This document shows, piece by piece, positions 58,539 through 64,000 of a DNA stretch of 64,000 nucleotides. The notes under the pieces were generated by a model. The model searched no databases, was not told the DNA's origin, and saw only the letters and a list, made by a program, of their open reading frames with translations. Each line of letters starts with the position of its first letter. Position 1 is the first letter of the stretch. The stretch comes from Leekyejoonella antrihumi (lineage in GTDB: Bacteria > Actinomycetota > Actinomycetes > Actinomycetales > Dermatophilaceae): NCBI RefSeq assembly GCF_007845645.1, contig NZ_VCQV01000003.1, forward strand, positions 186,001 to 250,000, read 5' to 3'. The translations under genes were made by a program, and so were the position numbers.

Positions 58539-60068
58539 TCAGTGGGCGGTGCGGATCGGGTCGGTGATCGCCGGACCGGTGTGCTGCCACCAGATCGCGC
58601 TGGCCTGGGTGGGAGTGCCGGTCCACTCGGGGTCGGTGGCGAGACGCGGAAGGTCGGGATGGTTGCTCATCCCGGCGGCATAGACCGAACTTGCCACCAG
58701 CTGCGGATCTGCCGCGTGCTCCAGCAGGTCGAGCTGCCGTGGGACCCCGCCGGAGTGGGCCAGGGCGCGCAGCAGCTTGGCTCGATCGCGACCCGAGGTG
58801 GACGGGAGCAGCCTGGTCAGCTCTGGCTGCTGGCTGGGGCCGGCAAGGTAGGTCAGCACGGTCGCTGCGGCGGCGCCGGCATACCGCGTGTGCGGGTCGG
58901 CCAGCACCTGCAGCGCGGTGTCGGCGAGTGCCTGCCGGTAGGGACTGGCGGCGAGCAGCAGCAGCGCCTGGTGCCGACGTTCGAGAAAGTCCGGTGACAG
59001 GCCCTCTCGCAGCAGCCGTTCGACCATGGGATCCTGCAGTCCGGAGGCCTGTCCGGCAGCGGTCAGGTACGCGCCCAGACGGGCGGGGCTCTGGACTCGG
59101 GCGCCCGGACCGGAAGGTGCAGGGAATTGGCCGAGGCTGGCGACGACTTGGGCCGTCAGCTGCGGGGATATGCGCTGGGCCAGTCGGAAGGCCGGAATCC
59201 CGCGGGCCGGCCCGTCCTTCGCAGCGGCAAGGATCGCCTGGGTCAGCTCCGGGACCAGATCCGCCGGCAAGTTGCCCCGCGTGATTGCGGTCAACAGGCC
59301 GAACGCCGCTCCGCGTTGCTGCTGACCCGCGGCGTCGCCGACGTGCCCGATCAGTCGGCGCAGCACGACCGGGTCGGTCGTGTCTGCGAGCACAGAGAGT
59401 ACGTCGATGACGCCCTGCGCGCCGGGTTGGTCGCTAGCGTCCTCGACCTGTTCGACGACCACCTGCTGGATGTGCGGGTCGCCCACCAGCCGCGCCAGGG
59501 CATGTCGGCGGGTGCTGTGCGCGTGCCCGATCGATCGCATCGTCTGGGTTACGAGCACACCGATCCAGGTGTGCAGCACCGACGGCGGCAGCAGCATGCC
59601 CGCAGGGTGGGACAGCTCCTCGGCGAGGCCCAGCCATTCCATCCCGCTAACAGCCTGGTCGTCGATCTTGGCCTCCAGCACCGTCAGCCGGCGCATGAGG
59701 TCCATCCTCGGCAGGGGGCGTGCGCGTGAGTCGTTGGCGAGCGCCGGTCCGAACAGTCGGTCGATCCCATGACATGCCCCCAGCAGCTGCCCGGCAGGCA
59801 GGCCCAGGACCTGCTCGTAGGCCTTGATCACCTCCGTCGGGACCGGCATGGCGCCGGTCTCATACCGGCTGATGTGACTTGGCCCCATGGTGACGCCATG
59901 CTCACCCAGGGCTGCGGTGAATGCGGGCACCCCATGATGTGGACCGGCCGCCCGGCTGACCCGAAGCAGCCAGGCGATCCGCGCCCGGGCGTCCACCGAC
60001 CAGCCCCGCAGCGGCGTTGAGTCCCGCGGCAGGGTGCGAGGTCGCCCCCGCGACGGTGTCCACCCCAT
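58539..60068 (-). CDS. XRE-type HTH regulator with long helical repeat region
   Basis: 509 residues from ATG 60068 with AGGGGAG upstream. The N-terminal part has a Cro/C1-type helix-turn-helix around VPAFTAALGEHGVTMGPSHI followed by SRYETGAMPVPTEVIKAYEQ. The remaining 400 residues are Ala/Leu-rich helical repeats of HEAT/TPR type (QGVIDVLSVLADTTDPVVLR, GAAFGLLTAITRGNLPADLV, QALLLLAASPYRQALADTAL). Such proteins are common in actinomycetes with no defined role. It is convergent with the LuxR-type regulator, 20 bp apart. Confidence 0.82.
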   Translation of the reverse strand: MGWTPSRGRPRTLPRDSTPLRGWSVDARARIAWLLRVSRAAGPHHGVPAFTAALGEHGVTMGPSHISRYETGAMPVPTEVIKAYEQVLGLPAGQLLGACHGIDRLFGPALANDSRARPLPRMDLMRRLTVLEAKIDDQAVSGMEWLGLAEELSHPAGMLLPPSVLHTWIGVLVTQTMRSIGHAHSTRRHALARLVGDPHIQQVVVEQVEDASDQPGAQGVIDVLSVLADTTDPVVLRRLIGHVGDAAGQQQRGAAFGLLTAITRGNLPADLVPELTQAILAAAKDGPARGIPAFRLAQRISPQLTAQVVASLGQFPAPSGPGARVQSPARLGAYLTAAGQASGLQDPMVERLLREGLSPDFLERRHQALLLLAASPYRQALADTALQVLADPHTRYAGAAAATVLTYLAGPSQQPELTRLLPSTSGRDRAKLLRALAHSGGVPRQLDLLEHAADPQLVASSVYAAGMSNHPDLPRLATDPEWTGTPTQASAIWWQHTGPAITDPIRTAH

Positions 60069-60316
60069 AACACTCCCCTGGATTCATCCCTTGGTGGCCC
60101 TCTCCCCGAGGACGAAACCAACAGGCAGCAGCTGACCCGCCGCATACCCCTGCGAGCAGCGTGCGTCATGGTGGGCAGTCATCGCACCCCAAAGCCGGTT
60201 TTATGCATCTCGAGGCACGTGGCGCAATAAATCCGCTGACGTGTTCCGGAGGTCGTCCGGGGCCGCGCTGGGAAAGTCCCTTGGCGTGGGCTCAACCGCT
60301 CGGGCACAGTGAACCC

Positions 60317-60721
60317 ATGACCGCCTACATCTCCCACACCAGCGTCGACTGCTCCAATGCCTATCAGCTCTCGGAGTGGTGGAAGGGCGTCCTCGGATAT
60401 GTCGACGTCGAGGGGGACCCCAATGAACCCGGACATGAGGAGTGCATGATCCTGTCCCCGACCTCCGGTCACCACCTGCTGTTCATCGAGGTCCCCGAGA
60501 CCAAGCAGATCAAGAATCGGATCCACTTCGACCTGCGCCCCAGCGTGCGGACCTGCGAGGGCGAGATCGAGCACCTGTTGGGCCTGGGCGCCCGGCAGGT
60601 CGCGGACCGGCGCGGCATCTATGGCGAGGGGAGCGGCTGGGTCGTTCTGGCGGATCCGGAAGGCAACGAGTTCTGTGTGCTACGCAGCGAGGCCGAGCGT
60701 ACCGACGCGTCAGGTTCCTAG
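60317..60721 (+). CDS. VOC (glyoxalase/bleomycin-resistance) family protein
   Basis: 134 residues from ATG 60317. MTAYISHTSVDCSNAYQLSE then WWKGVLGYVDVEGDPNEPG give the first half, and RIHFDLRPSVRTCEGEIEHL with VVLADPEGNEFCVLRSEAER the second, including the DPEGNEFCVL end motif with its metal-ligand Glu. The family covers dioxygenases, isomerases and drug-binding proteins. It is convergent with the GNAT gene and overlaps its end by 12 bp. Confidence 0.9.
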   Translation: MTAYISHTSVDCSNAYQLSEWWKGVLGYVDVEGDPNEPGHEECMILSPTSGHHLLFIEVPETKQIKNRIHFDLRPSVRTCEGEIEHLLGLGARQVADRRGIYGEGSGWVVLADPEGNEFCVLRSEAERTDASGS

Positions 60722-61180
60722 AGACTTGGACATCATGACGTTCGTCTCGCGGTAGCCCAGGCTCTCATACAGGTGGCGGGCGACGGCGTTCTCGCCGAAC
60801 ACGTGCAGCTTCATGGAGTTGGCTCCGCGCTCGCGAGCGTAGGTCTCCCCGGCCTGCATGACCTGCCGTCCCAACCCCTGACCCCGCATACCCTCATCGA
60901 TGACGATGTCGTAGATGAAGGTTGCCGGGTCCTTGGTCGGTATGTGCAGCCACAGGAATCCCACGACGGTGCCGTCCAGTTCGGGGATGAGCAGGTGGTG
61001 CTCGCCCGTCGCCACCCCATCGGGCAGCAGTTCGGCGAACTGCTTCGCCGCCAGGTCGTGTGCTTGGTCCGCCGGCATGGACCCGGCCCGGGTGTGATGC
61101 TCGGCGTAGTCGCTGACGGCGTTCGGACGCCACTGGTCGTACTCGGTCGCTGTCATGGGTCGCAAGGTCACCTGGGTCAC
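60710..61180 (-). CDS. GNAT family N-acetyltransferase
   Basis: 156 residues from GTG 61180. FIYDIVIDEGMRGQGLGRQV contains the acetyl-CoA R-x-x-G-x-G motif, and SMKLHVFGENAVARHLYESL followed by GYRETNVMMSK the typical C-terminal helix and strand. The N-terminus TLRPMTATEYDQWRPNAVSD and DQAHDLAAKQFAELLPDGV match a widespread actinobacterial subfamily. The 3' end overlaps the VOC gene on the other strand. Confidence 0.9.
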   Translation of the reverse strand: MTQVTLRPMTATEYDQWRPNAVSDYAEHHTRAGSMPADQAHDLAAKQFAELLPDGVATGEHHLLIPELDGTVVGFLWLHIPTKDPATFIYDIVIDEGMRGQGLGRQVMQAGETYARERGANSMKLHVFGENAVARHLYESLGYRETNVMMSKSLGT

Positions 61181-61199
61181 ACGAGCGAACCTACCGCGC

Positions 61200-62843
61200 T
61201 CACGAGCAGTAGAGCAGCCCGTGCTCTGACTTCAGGGTGAGCACCCGGTGCACCGATGAGTTGACCTGGTTGGCGAACGTCGAGCTGGTCTTCATCCGGG
61301 CGAGGATCGCGGACACCATCGTCGGAACCTCGCTCGGAGCACCGGTGAGTGCGATGTCACCGCCTGCGGCGATGAATCGGACCGCACGGTCGCCGACCGA
61401 GATGTTGCTGACGGCAACGGCGCTGAGGGAGTCACTGACCACGACTCCCTTGTAGCCCATGGTGCCTCGAAGGAGCGTGGTGATCATCTTGGCGGAGAAG
61501 GCTGCCTGGTTGGCAGAGTCGATCTTGGGATACCAGGCCAGGGAGATCATCACCATGCCGGCACCGGCGGTGATGCCCGACTTGAACGGCGTCAGATAGG
61601 GGTCCGTGGTGGTCATCGTGTTGTCGGTGATTCCGGTGCTGGACGTGTCCGTGTTGTTCTTGATCCGGCCGAGCCCGGGGAAGTGCTTGACGGTGGCGAT
61701 CTCCCCGGTGCTGTTCAGGCCGTGCACCACGTTCGTGACCGCTCTGGAGACCACGGCTGGGGTGTAACCGTATTCGCGGTAGTAGTGGCCGATCGGGCCG
61801 TTGCCGGTGCCGAGCGACTCCGGCACGGTGCCGGCAACCGGTGCGAGGTTGACGTTTACTCCGACACCCCGCAGCTGGTGCCCGATGGTAGTCGCCACGG
61901 CAGTCTGGCTGCTCGATGACCAGGCCCCCTGCGTCAGGGCGGTCGGGATCGGGCTGAAGCCGGTCCCCTTCAGCTGTTGCACGTAGCCGCCCTCCTGGTC
62001 GGCGGCGATGAGCATGCCGACGCCGGCCGTGGCGCTCGAGGTGGTCTGCTGTTGCAGGCCGTTGGAGGTGCTGCCGACCGTGCTGTCGCCGTTCCAGCCG
62101 CCGAGGTAGACGACGTTGCCGACGTGCTGAGCGGAGATGAGGCTGTGGATCTGGCTCTGGTCGGACGTCTCCATGCCGACCATCATCAGCTGCCCGACCC
62201 GCTGGCTTGCAGACATGTCGTTGTAGGTGCGGGTGACGCAGGCGGCCCCGGTGACGCCGGTGCTCAGCAAGGCCTTCCAGGTGAGGGCGTCGACCACTCC
62301 GGTGGCGTCCAGGTGCCTCGAACGCTGGAAGCTCTTGACCGCCGCCAGGGTCGCGGGGCCGAAGCCGCCGTCGGCGCCGGACGAGCCCACGGAGTATCCG
62401 TGCTTGATCAGCAGCTGCTGGACGAGCTTCACGCAGGAGCCGGACTGGCCGTAGAACGTCACCGGGTGTGACGGGCAGATCGAGGCCGGAGGTGGAGGGG
62501 GACTCGAGGTGCCGAGGAGTGACTTCCAGGTGAGGGGGCCGACGACTCCGTCGACCTGGAGGTGATGCGCACGCTGGTAGGCCTTGACCGCCGCGAGCGT
62601 GCCGGGCCCGAAACTGCCGTCGACCGTGATGTGCTGGCCGTGTGAGACCAGCCGTCGCTGCAGCTCGGCGACACATGAACCGGTGTCGCCGTAGCGCAGC
62701 ACCGGTCGTTTCGACAGGGCCGTCGAGCTGCTGCAGCTGACACTGGCCGCCTGCGAGGCTGGAGCCGCGCCGAGCGACATGCCTACGGTCGCAATCGCCA
62801 ACGCCGTGCCCAGCACGAGTGGTCGTCCCCCGACAATGTTCAT
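61200..62843 (-). CDS. Secreted GH3 family glycoside hydrolase with two peptidoglycan-binding domains
   Basis: 547 residues from ATG 62843, with AAGGAG upstream. Signal peptide (LVLGTALAIATVGMSLGAAP then ASQAAS). Two PG_binding_1 domains follow (VAELQRRLVSHGQHITVDGS, LVQQLLIKHGYSVGSSGADG), then the GH3 domain: GMLIAADQEGGYVQQLKG, TVKHFPGLGRIKNNTDTSST and GVVVSDSLSAVA with the nucleophile Asp. NagZ-type enzymes have KHFPGHG then DSH; here it is KHFPGLG and NTDT, so the usual loop His is absent. It probably removes N-acetylglucosamine-type sugars from cell wall material. Confidence 0.9.
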   Translation of the reverse strand: MNIVGGRPLVLGTALAIATVGMSLGAAPASQAASVSCSSSTALSKRPVLRYGDTGSCVAELQRRLVSHGQHITVDGSFGPGTLAAVKAYQRAHHLQVDGVVGPLTWKSLLGTSSPPPPPASICPSHPVTFYGQSGSCVKLVQQLLIKHGYSVGSSGADGGFGPATLAAVKSFQRSRHLDATGVVDALTWKALLSTGVTGAACVTRTYNDMSASQRVGQLMMVGMETSDQSQIHSLISAQHVGNVVYLGGWNGDSTVGSTSNGLQQQTTSSATAGVGMLIAADQEGGYVQQLKGTGFSPIPTALTQGAWSSSSQTAVATTIGHQLRGVGVNVNLAPVAGTVPESLGTGNGPIGHYYREYGYTPAVVSRAVTNVVHGLNSTGEIATVKHFPGLGRIKNNTDTSSTGITDNTMTTTDPYLTPFKSGITAGAGMVMISLAWYPKIDSANQAAFSAKMITTLLRGTMGYKGVVVSDSLSAVAVSNISVGDRAVRFIAAGGDIALTGAPSEVPTMVSAILARMKTSSTFANQVNSSVHRVLTLKSEHGLLYCS

Positions 62844-62916
62844 GATGTGACTCCTTGGATGAGTGCTCACCATGAAGACGCTCGAACGGGCCGGGTGGTT
62901 GTCGCGAGCTGCCTGC

Positions 62917-63929
62917 TTATCCGAGCAGGTCGATAACCCCGCGCTGGAGCTGGTGGCGCACCTGCTCGCGAAGGCCCGGCGTGGTGAGGCGGCACCCGGA
63001 ACTCCCCTCGGACGCTCCGTCGGAGCGCTCGGTGCTCAACCAGAGGTCGCCGTGCCGCCGCAGCCTGGCAGGGAGTCGTATGCGCGCCCGCACCGATCCC
63101 AGCGCGGTCGTCACCGTCGCCGAATGGCCGCCCAGAAGTAGGGCCACCGCTACGTCGATGTCCTCATCCAGCCACGTCGGAATGCGTTGCCAAGGGCTGT
63201 CGGTGGGGCGGACGGGCCAGGCCTCCAAGCGGCTGTCCTCGACGATGCTGCGGATGAGCTCATCGGAGCCGCCGACATAGGTCCACGGGAGGTCGATCTC
63301 TGTGGCGACGCACCACGAACGGTCTTGGGGCCACCAGAGTTTGGGGGTCTGTTGTTCGGAGTCGACGAACGCCAGCGCGTCCGCAAGGTCGCCTTGGTAG
63401 AGGAAGTAGCTGCGGCTCGGCAGGCTGACACGTGGCCCGTTGCGCACCGCGTCGGGCACCGGATCCGCCGAACCTACCGGCGGCGCGGTCTGATCGCCGA
63501 GCAGGGCAGCGGTCGACGAGTAGGACGCAGCCGTGTCCCATCCGTACCCGTCCCACAGGCAGAACCAGCACCGATCGACGTCGCGAGTGTGGTTGCGAAG
63601 GACGTCGATCAGTGCGCTCGTGTCCTCGAGCGGCAGGGTGCCTTCGTCCGGCCCGGCGACACCTCGCATCGGGCTGCCGTCAGCCGTCGCCGGCAGCAGG
63701 GCGATCTCGGGGTAGTCGGTGTCGGCAGTCATCTCGAGCCCATTGCGCCCCGCGACCATTGACCAGCGGATCGGCTCGTCATCCACGTCGTTGCTGGGTG
63801 CAGGAGACGGGCGTAGGCGGGGAAACCGGCCGGGACAACCGACGTCACCGTCCCGTCATTGAACGCCCCGAGTCGCTCTCGGATCCAGTCCGCCTCGCCG
63901 ACCCTCGTGCTCCACTTGACCTCCGACAT
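62917..63929 (-). pseudogene. Conserved hypothetical gene split by a frameshift
   Basis: Two minus-strand frames look like one gene. The first begins MSEVKWSTRVGEADWIRERL at 63929 and runs to FPAYARLLHPA; the second continues NDVDDEPIRWSMVAGRNGLE and YPEIALLPATADGSPMRGVA, then DRCWFCLWDGYGWDTAASYS and ends at 62917. One base change near 63790-63797 would join them into a protein of about 337 residues. In related actinobacterial proteins these segments are on one chain. It may be true decay or a sequencing error. The function is unknown. Confidence 0.7.
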
Positions 63930-64000
63930 CGTCCGCCCCCTTCGCTCGCCGACCGGTCTCTGCTCCATCCTTGCGCACGAGGGCCATCGTCCTTGGTGGT

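Overview
The window is high-GC, gene-dense DNA from an actinomycete (Actinomycetota). Its core block runs ino1, PadR regulator, class A penicillin-binding protein, a Rv0051-like membrane protein, rpsF-ssb-rpsR-rplI and dnaB. This matches the order known from the origin-proximal region of Mycobacterium (ino1, Rv0047c, ponA1, Rv0051, rpsF-ssb-rpsR-rplI, dnaB). The cysteine-free S18 and frequent TATGCC/GCATAC words suggest Micrococcales, perhaps Dermacoccaceae or Intrasporangiaceae. That placement is inference. No rRNA, tRNA, CRISPR array or insertion sequence was recognised.

Layout. (a) 1-9.1 kb is a polyol/sugar catabolism region: the end of a sugar ABC transporter ATPase, three Gfo/Idh/MocA dehydrogenases, two TIM-barrel isomerases, a PhyH-type dioxygenase, an MFS exporter and a LacI regulator with a 42-bp perfectly palindromic operator. 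(b) 9.1-12.1 kb holds a membrane protein, a wrecked gene and a PTH2-type peptidyl-tRNA hydrolase, separated by four copies of an ~80-bp intergenic repeat with inverted ends. (c) 12.1-20.4 kb is the conserved core block described above. (d) 20.4-26.2 kb has a MATE exporter followed by three paralogous secreted peptidoglycan hydrolases. Each is preceded by the same 17-bp inverted motif and an unusually long leader. (e) 26.2-28.5 kb has two DnaA-type boxes and dnaB, whose Walker A motif is interrupted by a 146-residue class 3 mini-intein.

(f) 28.5-38 kb is an accessory region with many small resistance or modification enzymes (GNATs, an AAC(3)-like acetyltransferase, methyltransferases), at least four decayed genes including a broken toxin of a toxin-antitoxin pair, and a retron-type reverse transcriptase preceded by a run of hairpins. 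(g) 38-48.5 kb has a TDT-family transporter with DUF302 protein and LysR, a MarR-divergent pair, an SDR, a COG4280 membrane protein with a small partner beside a ChrB-like protein, a YCII protein, a serine hydrolase and a MalY-type C-S lyase.

(h) 48.5-64 kb has an ECF42-type sigma factor with its YCII (DGPF) partner, a nitrobindin-like protein, peptidase E overlapping a putative immunity protein, a large membrane protein, a three-gene minus-strand operon, a giant LuxR-type ATPase regulator, an XRE-type regulator with repeats, a VOC protein, a GNAT, a secreted GH3 hydrolase with two peptidoglycan-binding domains, and a frameshifted conserved hypothetical gene.

The signals most worth following are the reverse transcriptase with its structured upstream region, the shared operator/leader architecture of the three cell-wall hydrolases, the 80-bp repeat family and the class 3 intein.
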